64,000 bases of DNA, taken from Phytohabitans aurantiacus. GTDB lineage: Bacteria > Actinomycetota > Actinomycetes > Mycobacteriales > Micromonosporaceae. The stretch is taken from the NCBI RefSeq assembly GCF_027923225.1, contig NZ_BSDI01000019.1:1-64000 (forward strand). Reading direction: 5' to 3'. The translations under genes and the position numbers were made by a program. A model generated the notes under the pieces. It was given only the letters and a program-made list of their open reading frames with translations, did not search any database and was not told the origin of the DNA. Of this stretch, positions 8,590-17,313 are shown in pieces (the first letter of the stretch is position 1; each line of letters begins with the position of its first letter).

Positions 8590-9002
8590 GACGGGCCTGT
8601 CGGTGCTTTTTCGGTGGGCACGCGCACGGTCACGTGGATCGGCAGGGGTAGCCCGTGGGCGGTGCCGGTGACGGTGACGGTCGTGGTTTGCGTCCCCCGG
8701 TGCACGGCGATGGTGGGTTCGTCGATGAGCTGACCGCCGAGTTGTGTGAGCACGTCGGCGCCGGCGGCCTGACCCGATGCGGGGCTGCCTGCGATCACAC
8801 GGGTGGTTTGGGCGGCGTGGTCGGCGGCGGATCGGGCGGCGAGGCTTCCCACGCCCCAGAAGAAGGCTTGGACGAGCAGCAGGATCAGTCCGATGAGGAT
8901 CGGTGCGCTGACGGCAAGCTCGACAGCGGTGGAGCCGCCGTCCGCGCATCCTGTTCCGGCCCGTCGCCCCGGTGCGGACGTCTGGCGTCTGATGTGGAGC
9001 AT
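8586..9002 (-). CDS. TadE-like pilus assembly protein
   Basis: 138 residues from ATG 9002, with AAGGGAG about 8 bases upstream. The N-terminal region shows DGGSTAVELAVSAPILIGLI, the conserved Val-Glu at the head of a single transmembrane helix as in TadE/TadF pseudopilins. A beta-rich extracellular tail follows. It overlaps the next tadE gene by 4 bases and lies 82 bases downstream of the pilin gene. Confidence 0.75.
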   Translation of the reverse strand: MLHIRRQTSAPGRRAGTGCADGGSTAVELAVSAPILIGLILLLVQAFFWGVGSLAARSAADHAAQTTRVIAGSPASGQAAGADVLTQLGGQLIDEPTIAVHRGTQTTTVTVTGTAHGLPLPIHVTVRVPTEKAPTGPS

Positions 9003-9084
9003 TCCGGTTTCTCCCTTCCGCGCACCGGTTGAGCTGAGAGGTGTGTCGATGGTTCGGGGGCTTGACCGCCGGGGACCTGCCGGG

Positions 9085-9303
9085 CTACTTGAAGATCCAG
9101 CTCTCGATCAGCGCGGCGACGCCGGATTTGTAGGCGGCGAACAGAGCGAGGATGGTGGCGGCGCCCAGGCCGATTCCCAGGGCGTACTCGACGGCGTGGC
9201 TACCGGTGTCCCGGTCTGTGCCCGAAGGTCGGTGGCGGGTTCGGATCCGGCGGCGAAGCACGGCGGCGCAGGTGGCGTGGACGGTTCTGATCGTGGTCGT
9301 CAC
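9085..9303 (-). CDS. Flp-type pilin / DUF4244-like small protein
   Basis: 72 residues. The GTG start at 9303 is preceded by a strong GGGGGAG. The protein has a basic leader with several Arg, then GSHAVEYALGIGLGAATILA, the Glu-Tyr signature of Flp prepilins at the start of a hydrophobic helix, and ends in a short ALIESWIFK tail. This is the expected major pilin subunit of the locus. It sits between tadC and the tadE genes, as in actinobacterial Tad loci. No dedicated prepilin peptidase (TadV) was seen in the window. Confidence 0.7.
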   Translation of the reverse strand: MTTTIRTVHATCAAVLRRRIRTRHRPSGTDRDTGSHAVEYALGIGLGAATILALFAAYKSGVAALIESWIFK

Positions 9304-9362
9304 GGCTCCCCCTTCGTGTTTGTTGGGTTGTGGGCGTGGATGGCGGGCTGTGTGTTTGTCGG

Positions 9363-10232
9363 TCAGGTGTGGAAGGCGGCGATGGCGGGGTAGATGAGCA
9401 GGAGCAGGAAGCAGCTGGTCAACGCCATCAGGGGGATGGACATGCGTTCGGTGGCGGCTTCGGCTTGGGCTTCCAGGTCCGCGGTCAGGCGGTGGGACAG
9501 GGCTTGGCCGCGGTCGGTGAGCGCTTGCCGGATGCGGGTGCCTTCGCCGGCGGCCAGTTGCAGGCTTCCGGCGAGCTGGGTGAGTTCGGGCACCCCGGTG
9601 GTTTGGCCGAGTTCTCGCAGGGCTTGCCAGGCTGGTTGGCGGGTCAGGCGTGCGGTGGCGAGGGTGTCGCGGATGCGCCCGGCGGCCCATCCGGTGGCGA
9701 TGCGGGTGCTGTCGTGGAGGGCGTGTTCGATGCCGGCTCCGGAGGCGAGCGCGGGCGGGATGACATCCAGCAGCGCCGCGAGGGTGTGGCGCATCAGCTG
9801 CCGGCGGTGTTCGGCGTCTTCGCGGACGCCGGTTTCGGCGATCAGGTAGCCGCCGGCGGCCAGTAGCAAGCCCAGCCACAGTGGGGTGGTCCAGCCGATG
9901 CTGGCACCCATCAGGTGCAGGCCTGCCACGGTGGCGGCTGGGGTGAGCAGGCCGAGGCCGGCGAGCGCGGCTTGGGCGGCCAGGTGGGTGGCGGGGTCCC
10001 GGTCCAGGACGGTGAGGTCTTGTTGTGTCCGTGGTCGGGGCAGGCCGATGCGGTGCAGCGGCCCGGCGACGGCACCGGTGATACGGGCGCGCCGGTCTCT
10101 TACCGGGGCCGGTGGTGGGTGGCGCAGCACGGCGAGGGTGTGCGCGAGGGTGGGCTGGGCGGGTGCCAGCGTCCAACCCAGGAACGTGATCGCCGCGCCG
10201 AGGCCGGCGCCAACAAGTACGAATACGGTCAC
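9363..10232 (-). CDS. tadC: type II/IV secretion system F family protein (TadC-like)
   Basis: 289 residues from a GTG at 10232 that overlaps the stop of the preceding tadB-like gene (GTGA). Hydrophobic helices lie at the N-terminus (VLVGAGLGAAITFLGW), in the middle (residues about 95-145) and at the end (MALTSCFLLLLIYPAIAAF). Between them is the cytoplasmic T2SSF domain (HTLAALLDVIPPALASGAGI, then an LQLAAGEGTRIRQAL motif). This is the standard form of the inner-membrane platform protein that couples the CpaF ATPase to pilin assembly. Confidence 0.8.
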   Translation of the reverse strand: MTVFVLVGAGLGAAITFLGWTLAPAQPTLAHTLAVLRHPPPAPVRDRRARITGAVAGPLHRIGLPRPRTQQDLTVLDRDPATHLAAQAALAGLGLLTPAATVAGLHLMGASIGWTTPLWLGLLLAAGGYLIAETGVREDAEHRRQLMRHTLAALLDVIPPALASGAGIEHALHDSTRIATGWAAGRIRDTLATARLTRQPAWQALRELGQTTGVPELTQLAGSLQLAAGEGTRIRQALTDRGQALSHRLTADLEAQAEAATERMSIPLMALTSCFLLLLIYPAIAAFHT

Positions 10233-11101
10233 CTGGCCACCTCCTGAAGGTGGGTGCGGGTGTCGGCTCCGGTGAGGATGCGGGGAAGATCCGGCACCCG
10301 GGCGATACGGATCATCCACAGCAGACAGCCGCCGAACGCGGCGCCGAGGATCGCGAGGATGAGTTGCCCGAGCGGGCTGCCGTAGGGGGCCAGGAAGTCG
10401 CGGGCGAACACGAACAGTCCCGCGGCGCAGGTGAGGACGACCGTGACGACGATGCGGGTGGCGGTGCGGGTGCGGGCTCTGCTGGTGGCGATCCGGACCC
10501 GGGCGGCGGCGTGCCGGCGGGCGGTGTGGCCGACGCCTGCGAGGCTGGCGGCGACGTCCCGGGCTTGGTACTGGGAGGCGTGGATGAGTACCGCGGTCAC
10601 CAGGTCGGCGGTGGGGTCGGCCAGCTCGTCCGCGAACGCCGCCAACGCTTGTGGCAGGCGGATGCCGGCGGCCGGGGCGGCGGCCAGCGCCGCCACCTGG
10701 ACACGGATCGGTGCCGGTGCGACTCGGGCGGTCTGCGTGATGGCCTGTTCCAGGCCGGCGGCGGAACGTAGGGTGCCGGCCAGGTCCTCGGCCCAGCCGG
10801 CGATCGCGTCGATCCGGGCGATCGTGCGCTGGTGTGCGTGGTCGGGGCCGAGGACGCCGGGCAGCGTCCATCCGGCGACGCCGGCGAGGATGGCGGCGAC
10901 CGGCCAGCCGGTGCCCGCCCCGGCCAACGCGGCGGCGGTAAAGGCCCCGGCGCCGCGCAGGACGGTGCCCGGCGCCGGCATCCTCAGCCCTGCTCGGCGA
11001 CGCCGGTCGGCGGGGCCTGGTCGCAGCCCAGCCCAAAGCAGCAGGATGGAGCCGCCGATGGCGGCGCCGACGATCGCGAATAGCGCGGGCATCCCGGTCA
11101 C
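10229..11101 (-). CDS. tadB: type II/IV secretion system F family protein (TadB-like)
   Basis: 290 residues. The GTG at 11101 overlaps the cpaF stop; an ATG at 11092 is the alternative. Layout: hydrophobic segments at about 8-25 and 52-82; a cytoplasmic helical domain (RIDAIAGWAEDLAGTLRSA, a typical T2SSF start); two C-terminal membrane helices (RIVVTVVLTCAAGLFVFA and LGQLILAILGAAFGGCLLW). It pairs with the TadC-like protein as the membrane platform of the pilus machine. Confidence 0.8.
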   Translation of the reverse strand: MTGMPALFAIVGAAIGGSILLLWAGLRPGPADRRRRAGLRMPAPGTVLRGAGAFTAAALAGAGTGWPVAAILAGVAGWTLPGVLGPDHAHQRTIARIDAIAGWAEDLAGTLRSAAGLEQAITQTARVAPAPIRVQVAALAAAPAAGIRLPQALAAFADELADPTADLVTAVLIHASQYQARDVAASLAGVGHTARRHAAARVRIATSRARTRTATRIVVTVVLTCAAGLFVFARDFLAPYGSPLGQLILAILGAAFGGCLLWMIRIARVPDLPRILTGADTRTHLQEVAR

Positions 11102-12399
11102 CACCCGGCCAGCAGGTCGGGGTCGAACCCGGCGACGGCCAGTTCGTCGAGCGTGTCCGGGCGCAGTGGCGCGGCCGGGGTGGCCCGCCGGTCGCCGCCG
11201 GGCCGCAGGATCTCGTTGGAGATCACCTGCGTGTGGTCGGCATCGACGACCTCTCGGACGGAGGAGACCACGCGAACCCCGTCGGTGGACCAGGCGAGGT
11301 GGATCACGAAGTGGACGGCGGTGCCGATCAGCGGCGCGGTGGCCTCGAACGGCAGGCGCTCGGCTGACTGGGCGGCGTAGGTCATCAACTTGGTGAAGGC
11401 CTGCGCCGAGGTGGAGGTGTGGATGGTGGTCATGGAGCCGTTGGTGCCTTGGGACATGCAGTTGAGCATCGGGACGACCTCGCCGCCGCGGGCCTCGCCG
11501 AGGATGACCCGGTCCGGGGACATGCGCAGCCCCCACCGCACCAACTCGGCCAGGTCGATGCCGCCCTCGCCCTCGACGTTGGGTTCGCGGGCCTGCAGGG
11601 CGACGCAGTCCGGATGGGCCGGGTCCAGGTCGAGTGCGAGTTCGTCGGTGTCCTCGATGGTCACCAGCCGTTCCCACGGCGGGATCGCCTTGGCGCAGGC
11701 GCGCAGAAAGGTGGTCTTGCCGGTGGCGGGGCCGCCGCAGATGACCACATTTTTGCGTGCGCGGACCATCGCATGCAGCAGGCGTGTGACCGTCGGGTGC
11801 ATGACGGCGTGTTGGCGGGTGAGGATGTCCAGGTCGACGTCGAGCAGGGTGTGGCGTCGGATCGCCACCGCAGGCTCGCGTGAGAGCAGGGTGGCGAACA
11901 GGCGTGAGCCGTCCGGCAGTCGTACCGAGACGCGGGGCACGCCACGGTCGAAGCGGCGTTCGTCGGTGCCGGCCCGCGCGGCGATGTCCCTGATCCGGTC
12001 GACCAGTTCGCCTTTGGAGGAGAACAGCGGCGGCACCCGCTTTTTGGTGCCATCCAGGTAGGTCACCCACACCGCCGGGCCGTTGAGGAAAATATTGGTC
12101 ACCTTTTTGTCCGCGAGCAGATTGGCCAGCGGACCCAGGCCGGAGAACGCGTCGCGGATCGCAGCGGCGACCTGGGCCTCAACCGGCGGGTCCAAAGGCA
12201 TCCGCCCGGCGGCCAGGCTGGTACGGGCGTGCTCGTCCAGCAGTTCGGTGACCACACGGTGTACGGCGGCGTCCCGCTGAGCGCCTGACGTGGCGGTGGT
12301 GGACAGTCGGGTGGCGGCCTGACCGCGCAGCTGGTCGATCACATCCTGGTGCGGGGAGAACTTCCAGCCCGGCACGGGCGGCAACGCTCGGATACTCAT
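11098..12399 (-). CDS. cpaF: CpaF/TadA family pilus assembly ATPase
   Basis: 433 residues, full length for the family. This is the hexameric ATPase that powers pilin insertion. Visible motifs: a Walker A GGPATGKTT at 222-230, an Asp/Glu box (LVTIEDTDEL, 245-254), a Walker B-like RVILGEARGGEV near 297-307 and a His box SMTTIHTST at 322-330. The N-terminal half holds the usual N2 domain (GPLANLLADKKVTNIFLNG). It overlaps the cpaE-like gene upstream and the tadB-like gene downstream by 4 bases each, so the machine is made as one translational unit. Confidence 0.9.
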   Translation of the reverse strand: MSIRALPPVPGWKFSPHQDVIDQLRGQAATRLSTTATSGAQRDAAVHRVVTELLDEHARTSLAAGRMPLDPPVEAQVAAAIRDAFSGLGPLANLLADKKVTNIFLNGPAVWVTYLDGTKKRVPPLFSSKGELVDRIRDIAARAGTDERRFDRGVPRVSVRLPDGSRLFATLLSREPAVAIRRHTLLDVDLDILTRQHAVMHPTVTRLLHAMVRARKNVVICGGPATGKTTFLRACAKAIPPWERLVTIEDTDELALDLDPAHPDCVALQAREPNVEGEGGIDLAELVRWGLRMSPDRVILGEARGGEVVPMLNCMSQGTNGSMTTIHTSTSAQAFTKLMTYAAQSAERLPFEATAPLIGTAVHFVIHLAWSTDGVRVVSSVREVVDADHTQVISNEILRPGGDRRATPAAPLRPDTLDELAVAGFDPDLLAGW

Positions 12400-13331
12400 C
12401 GCTTCTCCCTCGGCCGCCCATCGTCGCCATCAGCGCTGCCACCTTCGACGCCACCGCTGCCGCCGGGTCTGCGGTCGGCTGTGCGGGTGCGGGGTGCGGT
12501 GATGACCGGTGCTACGACAGGTGGGTGTGGCACCGTGCCCAGGTCCGGGATCGGTTCCAGATCGGCCAGCCGTACGGCGATCTGACCGATCGCCGTGCCC
12601 AGGGACAGGCGCCGCCAGTTCGGCACCCGCATCCGGCCGGTCAGCGCCGCAGCCGCCCACCGGTGGTGCGGCAGCACACCGATTACCGGGACATCGAACG
12701 TGCTGGTGAGTTCCGCCGCCGGGAGCCGCCCGTCACCGGCCGGTGCAAGCCACAGCCGGCCCGATAGCAGCGACTGCAGCCAGGCCAGACGGGCGCCGAC
12801 CTGATGTTGCTCGGCCGGTTCCGGGCGGGCCACCAACAGCAGATGGTCCGCTGCCGCGGCCAGCGGCAGGCTCGGGCTGGCGGCGTCGAGGCGTCCCACG
12901 TCCAACACCACGGTCCGGGTTGCCGCCGCCTGGCGCAACGTCGTGATCCCGTGCTCGGTGAGGGTGCGCACGGCCGCGGCCGCGGCCGGCCCCGGCGCGG
13001 CCAGCACGACATCCGCCCCGACCGACAGCCGCTGCGCGAACCCCGCCAGCAACCCGCCCGCCGTGGCCGGCTGTATCGGGCCGGGCGGCGTGCTGGCCGG
13101 TGGCTGCGGTTGGGGGGCAGCCGGCAGGGTCGCGGCGGCTAGCCCGGACAGGCCCGGACCGTCTGGATGGTCCGGGTGGTGGCCGAACCGGACCGCCAGG
13201 TCCCCTCCGGCCGCGTCGCACTCGACCAATACCGCGCCCGGCCGCGGCCACAGCGCGGCCATTCCGAGCGCGAGCGTGGTCGCCCCTGGTGATCCTTTGA
13301 CCGATGCCACCGCGATCAACATGTTCCTCAC
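12396..13331 (-). CDS. CpaE-like / ParA-MinD family ATPase
   Basis: 311 residues. The GTG at 13331 overlaps the stop of the SAF gene; an ATG lies 9 bases further in. The N-terminus carries a deviant Walker A of the MinD type, KGSPGATTLAL at residues 12-22, followed by VLVECDAAGGDLAVRFG, as in CpaE/ParA proteins. The C-terminal about 60 residues are Pro/Arg/Gly-rich and probably disordered. In Tad systems this class of ATPase helps localise the secretion machine. The lysine in KGSPG is retained, so nucleotide binding is likely. Confidence 0.75.
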   Translation of the reverse strand: MRNMLIAVASVKGSPGATTLALGMAALWPRPGAVLVECDAAGGDLAVRFGHHPDHPDGPGLSGLAAATLPAAPQPQPPASTPPGPIQPATAGGLLAGFAQRLSVGADVVLAAPGPAAAAAVRTLTEHGITTLRQAAATRTVVLDVGRLDAASPSLPLAAAADHLLLVARPEPAEQHQVGARLAWLQSLLSGRLWLAPAGDGRLPAAELTSTFDVPVIGVLPHHRWAAAALTGRMRVPNWRRLSLGTAIGQIAVRLADLEPIPDLGTVPHPPVVAPVITAPRTRTADRRPGGSGGVEGGSADGDDGRPREKR

Positions 13332-14056
13332 CTGCCCGGGCCGTGGTGCACCAGCGACACGTCACCACGCGTGGTAGCCAACTGGTTGGCCGCCGCGGCG
13401 TCCATCAGCAGCGACACCGGCACCTCACCGCCGACCACACCGGCCTGACCGGCATCGAACTGGTCTGCGGTGCCCAGGTGCACGACGGTCGCCTCGGCCC
13501 GCACCGCCACGTCCTGCGTGCTCGGGTCGACTGTGTCGGCGGCGGGGACGGCGATGACGGTGACGTGGGCGCCGGCGGTGATCGTGGACGGCAGCCGGCC
13601 GGCCTTGACCGCGACTGCGGCCACCGCCTTACCGGCCGGCGGCCATCCCGGGGCGCCTACCTGGTCCGCAGACAGCATCACACCGGCCGGCAGCGGCACC
13701 GCGGCGGTGCCGCCGACCACATCATCTCGCTGGGTTTCCGGCACCAGGCTCACCCCTTGCACGGCGACGTGGACGACGGTCAGGTCGGCGTCCGTGATCG
13801 TCTGCCCTGCTGCCAGTGGCCGTGAGGTGGCCAGCACCGGCAGCCGTTGATCCAGACGTCCGGCCAGCACCGCGCCCGCGACCGCGAACGCCAGCACCAG
13901 CAGAACCGAGGCCAGCAACCGGACGGGCCGCACCCGCCGCCCGAACACCGCACCCGGCGGTTGGCCACCCCCACCCGTAGCGGCGGCGGTGGGGGCGGTC
14001 ATCGATCGCAGCGGCGCCGACCGCTGAGGTGCCTGGCGCAGGGGAATGGCCGACAT
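13328..14056 (-). CDS. SAF-domain protein (CpaB/RcpC-like)
   Basis: 242 residues from ATG 14056, with AGGTGAGG just upstream. A single transmembrane helix lies at about 47-66 (RLLASVLLVLAFAVAGAVL). A SAF domain follows (SRPLAAGQTITDADLTVV and PLPAGVMLSADQVGA), as in the CpaB/RcpC group that handles assembling pili and, in many loci, binds cell-wall polymers. It lies 5 bases after the stop of the secreted protein gene and is coupled to cpaE. Confidence 0.75.
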   Translation of the reverse strand: MSAIPLRQAPQRSAPLRSMTAPTAAATGGGGQPPGAVFGRRVRPVRLLASVLLVLAFAVAGAVLAGRLDQRLPVLATSRPLAAGQTITDADLTVVHVAVQGVSLVPETQRDDVVGGTAAVPLPAGVMLSADQVGAPGWPPAGKAVAAVAVKAGRLPSTITAGAHVTVIAVPAADTVDPSTQDVAVRAEATVVHLGTADQFDAGQAGVVGGEVPVSLLMDAAAANQLATTRGDVSLVHHGPGR

Positions 14057-14061
14057 CCGCC

Positions 14062-14970
14062 TCACCTCTGCCCGGTCGTGTTGGCGGTTGGAGCCTGCAC
14101 GACCTGCACCACCATCGTTGAGGTGACCGTCAGGTCCGGCACCGTCCCGGACTGGCCCGCGCCGTACCACACGACCTGCCACGTGACGGTGGCAGTCACT
14201 GTCATTCGCCCTGCCTTCTGGTAGGTGTGTCCGCAGGTCGGCGAGGGCGCCGCCGCGTCCCTGTCGGGCGTCCACTCGGTGCCCGGCCCACAAATCGTCG
14301 GGCTCGCACCGTCGCCGAACCGCCACGCCGCCCGCCGGGCGTACGCGACGGCGGTGACAGCCACCCCGGACACGGCGGCGGTCGCTGACCTGGACCCCCA
14401 CGTCGACGGGCCGATCCACGCCCACACCGGCACCCACACCAACACCGGCCCCAGTGCCGGGTCCGGGCTGGTCCGGATCTGCGGCGCCGGCAACCGCAGC
14501 CGCGACACCGCGAGTTCGCCCAGCAGCCGCGGATCCTGGGCCTGCCCGTCGGTAAGCCACCGCGGCTGCGACTGCGAGGCGATACCGTCCGCGGAGACGC
14601 ACACCTGCAGGTGCCAGGCGCCCGGCCCGGCGCCAGGTGGCGGCGGCTCCTGCACCGGCACCCGTTCGTAGTGACAACGCGGCGGCGGCCCTGACACCGT
14701 GCCCCCGTCCGTGCCGCCCTCGTCGGTCGGGGCGCGGCCGGGCCGGTCAGGGATGTTGGCCCGCACGTCGCACTCCGGCAGCCGGGCCTGCGCACAGTCC
14801 ACCCGCCCCGCCCCATCCCCGGCTGACGCACCGGAATGGCCGGCCGCCAGCAGTAGGAGTGTGACCGTGGCCGTCACGCCGGCCCGCGCCCCGCACCGGG
14901 CCCATGCCCGTGCCCGTGCGTTGGCTCGCCCCGATGTCGAGACGGTGGATGAAGCGCCGGCGGTCAACAT
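14062..14970 (-). CDS. secreted protein with PKD-like fold, pilus locus
   Basis: 302 residues from ATG 14970, which overlaps the upstream lipoprotein gene by 7 bases. A signal peptide is likely (AGVTATVTLLLLAAGHSGASA, about 31-51). Six or more Cys are spread over the mature part (VDCAQARLPECD, RCHYERVP, TICGPG, SPTCGHTYQ). The WRFGDG followed by CGHTYQKAGRMTVTATVTW pattern is that of PKD-type beta-sandwich domains. A membrane-like segment may lie near 195-220. Proteins of this layout often occur beside actinobacterial Tad genes; they may be surface or adhesion components (inference). Confidence 0.65.
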   Translation of the reverse strand: MLTAGASSTVSTSGRANARARAWARCGARAGVTATVTLLLLAAGHSGASAGDGAGRVDCAQARLPECDVRANIPDRPGRAPTDEGGTDGGTVSGPPPRCHYERVPVQEPPPPGAGPGAWHLQVCVSADGIASQSQPRWLTDGQAQDPRLLGELAVSRLRLPAPQIRTSPDPALGPVLVWVPVWAWIGPSTWGSRSATAAVSGVAVTAVAYARRAAWRFGDGASPTICGPGTEWTPDRDAAAPSPTCGHTYQKAGRMTVTATVTWQVVWYGAGQSGTVPDLTVTSTMVVQVVQAPTANTTGQR

Positions 14971-15629
14971 ACGTCCGCCGCCTTCACCGCTTGTACCCCG
15001 AAGCTGGACACCTTCCACACCTGACCGTCGGTCAGGGTGACGGTCGCGTTCGCGTCGCGGGCACCGCCCGGCTCGTCGTCGACCAGCCGGCCGTCCGCAC
15101 GCCAGTAGACCAGGAAGTCACGGGTGTCCAGGCAGTCGCGGATGCGCACCGTGGTCGGAGCGTTCGGGGGCGACACGTCCTGCACCTGCGGGTGGGTAAC
15201 CAGCTGTCCTTTGAGGACCTGTCCTTGGTCGCGGTAGTCTTCCAACCCATCGCGGAGGATCTCCAGCGCGTCCCCGGTCGCGTAGCGGGGCAGATCCGGA
15301 TGCCCGGGGTCCGCGGTCAGCCCGGCCTGCTGGTAGGCCAGCCACATGCCCTGGTAGGCGGCGACCGCCGCCGCCCGCTGATCCACCGGCGCCGAAGCCG
15401 TACCAGGATCGGCCGCCGCCGTCGATGCGGGAGGTTCCGGCTTTGGGTCGCTGCCGCATGCCGCGGCCGCGAGCACGACCGCCGCGAACGCGGTTGCCAA
15501 TGCCAACCGGTGGGACCGGCCGGGGGATTCACGCGGTACCTGCCGGTCGTCGCGTTCGGTCGGCTGGCGGCTCGCCGTGCCACGTCGGAGCTGGCGGGGT
15601 GGGTGCCCTGACTCGATGGCTGTCTGCAT
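14964..15629 (-). CDS. putative lipoprotein, pilus locus
   Basis: 221 residues from ATG 15629, with ACGGAGA upstream. After about 40 charged residues there is a hydrophobic stretch ending in a lipobox-like Ala-Ala-Ala-Cys-Gly (LATAFAAVVLAAAACG), so lipid anchoring at that Cys is expected. The remaining domain (AYQGMWLAYQQAG, ATGDALEILRDGL, VRIRDCLDTRDFLVYW) resembles small secreted NTF2-like lipoproteins of actinomycetes (recalled resemblance). It is the first gene of the coupled Tad operon. Confidence 0.65.
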   Translation of the reverse strand: MQTAIESGHPPRQLRRGTASRQPTERDDRQVPRESPGRSHRLALATAFAAVVLAAAACGSDPKPEPPASTAAADPGTASAPVDQRAAAVAAYQGMWLAYQQAGLTADPGHPDLPRYATGDALEILRDGLEDYRDQGQVLKGQLVTHPQVQDVSPPNAPTTVRIRDCLDTRDFLVYWRADGRLVDDEPGGARDANATVTLTDGQVWKVSSFGVQAVKAADVC

Positions 15630-15764
15630 GTCTGTCTCCGTTCTGTCGTTCGCAGGCGTAGCGCCTGTGCGATTCGCGTGCCTGCGCTGGGCTTTTGCGC
15701 GAGGGCCAGTGGATGCCTTGCGAAAGGGAAGTAGCGGCAAGAGCGCAGCGGCCGGCGTTGAGGT

Positions 15765-16280
15765 CTATGCGGTGATCGCGGAGCGGAACCGGTCACCGGC
15801 GTACCGGCGCAACGCCTCGGTGATCTCGGCTCGGCTGTGCTCGAGGTTGGCCAGGTCGGCGAGCACATGGCCTTTGGGCTCACCTGTCGCTGGGTATCGG
15901 GGCCGGGCCTTGACCAGGCTGTCGTCGGTCAGCCACAGCACCAACAGCTCTTGCGGTTGCGGTCGGGATGCCTCGGGCACCTGTTCGACGTTGATGGCCG
16001 CGACGTGCTCCCAACCGGTCGTGAGGACGAGGTTTCCGATGCGGATGTCCACAACGGACTCGTCGAGATAGATGTGCACGGTGCGAAGCGAGCCGATGAA
16101 CATCACCGCACCGGCGACGAGGGCGCACAGCCCCAGACACCACACGAACACCGCCCACGCCCACAAGGGGCCCCCGATCGTCGCGGCTGGAAGGGCGCCG
16201 GCGACGACGGTGCCGGCGAAGATGCCGATTCCGATCCACGCCCACCGGCGATCGTCACGTCCAGTCCAGGTGAAGGTCAT
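15765..16280 (-). CDS. two-TM membrane protein with PH-like domain
   Basis: 171 residues from ATG 16280 (GGGAG upstream). Two hydrophobic helices lie at about 13-30 and 38-62. A soluble domain follows with strands TVHIYLDESVVDIRIGNLVL and TTGWEHVAAINVEQ, which looks like a bacterial PH-type domain. It ends in a helix (HVLADLANLEHSRAEITEALRR). Function unknown. It lies between the pilus operon and the ABC permease in the same orientation. Confidence 0.55.
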   Translation of the reverse strand: MTFTWTGRDDRRWAWIGIGIFAGTVVAGALPAATIGGPLWAWAVFVWCLGLCALVAGAVMFIGSLRTVHIYLDESVVDIRIGNLVLTTGWEHVAAINVEQVPEASRPQPQELLVLWLTDDSLVKARPRYPATGEPKGHVLADLANLEHSRAEITEALRRYAGDRFRSAITA

Positions 16281-16382
16281 CTCATGTCTCCCGTCCGGGT
16301 GCGCCGAGCGCGGCGCCGCGTCTGAGGCCAACACCTGGCAGGGCACACGCGTGCCCGACCCGGCCCGGCAGGTCAACCTTGA

Positions 16383-17186
16383 TCAGCGAGGGTCAACAGG
16401 GTTTGAGACCCAGCGATGGGATAGCCGTTCCGCGCCCCGGGCGGCGAGCACCAACCCGAGCGAGATGGCACACAGGGCCGCGACGGCGGCGAGGGCCGTG
16501 GCCATGTCGCCCGACCCGCTCGATCTGGTGATCACGAACCCCAGGCCGGTGGAGCCGCCGGCGACCTCACCCAGGACCGCACCGGCCGGCGCGAGCGGCA
16601 GCGCGGAGCGAATCCCGGCGAAAATCTGCGGGAGCGCGGCCGGGAGGCGGATCTTGGTGAACGTCTGCCAGCGGCTGGCCGCCAGCGACCGGGCCAGTTC
16701 CTGCAGGTGGGCCGGTGTGGACATGAGCCCGGAGGTAGTAGCGATCATGATCGGGAAGAAACACACCAGCGTCACCATCACGATCCGTGGGCCTTCACCG
16801 AACCCGAGCCACACCACCAGCAACGGCGCGACCGCTACCTTCGGCACCGCGTGCAGAACCATCAGCGGACCGGAAAGCAGCAGTTGTACCCAGCGCGACG
16901 TGGCCAGCGCGGCGCCCGCCGTGATACCGGCCACCGCGGCAACGCCGAACCCGACAGACGTCTCCACCAGCGTCACCCAGCCATGCGCCAGCAGAACTCC
17001 CGGCGTGCTGACAAACGCGTGGAGTACCTCGGACGGCGCGGGCAACAGGCCATCAGCGGCCAGCAGGTGCGCGGTTAGCCACCACACGGCGATCACTAGC
17101 CCCAGCCCCACGCCGGCGGAACCACCGGCCGGCAAGGGGGATCGGGTGCGGCGGCACCCCTCGACCAGCACTGGCATCGTCTCCAC
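16383..17186 (-). CDS. ABC transporter permease (SsuC/TauC type)
   Basis: 267 residues with about six membrane helices and the binding-protein-dependent permease signature near 170-200 (LAASRWQTFTKIRLPAALPQ, the EAA-type loop that docks to the ATPase). Sequence features such as GLLPAPSEVLHAFV and VVWLGFGEGPRI match nitrate/sulfonate/taurine importers. No ATPase or substrate-binding gene lies nearby, so this permease is an orphan or works with subunits encoded elsewhere. It is 127 bases downstream of the dioxygenase-like gene. Confidence 0.8.
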   Translation of the reverse strand: METMPVLVEGCRRTRSPLPAGGSAGVGLGLVIAVWWLTAHLLAADGLLPAPSEVLHAFVSTPGVLLAHGWVTLVETSVGFGVAAVAGITAGAALATSRWVQLLLSGPLMVLHAVPKVAVAPLLVVWLGFGEGPRIVMVTLVCFFPIMIATTSGLMSTPAHLQELARSLAASRWQTFTKIRLPAALPQIFAGIRSALPLAPAGAVLGEVAGGSTGLGFVITRSSGSGDMATALAAVAALCAISLGLVLAARGAERLSHRWVSNPVDPR

Positions 17187-17313
17187 CCCTGTCCTACCGC
17201 TGACGCATCGTTGGTGTGCCCGTTCGCTGGTGGATCTCGGTTGTTCGCGGCCCGTTCTGCTGAGCTGTCCGCAGGGCCCTGCCGCCCCTCGCCGTCGGGA
17301 TGGTCCGGTCTGT

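Noticed and set aside
10229..12070. Long minus-strand open frame extending the TadB-like gene upstream through cpaF.
   Set aside because: The extension is an Arg/Pro/Gly-rich shadow of cpaF in another frame. The GTG at 11101 with the 4-base overlap is the real start. The same applies to the extended versions of the TadC, SAF, DUF2637 and YdjM-like genes.
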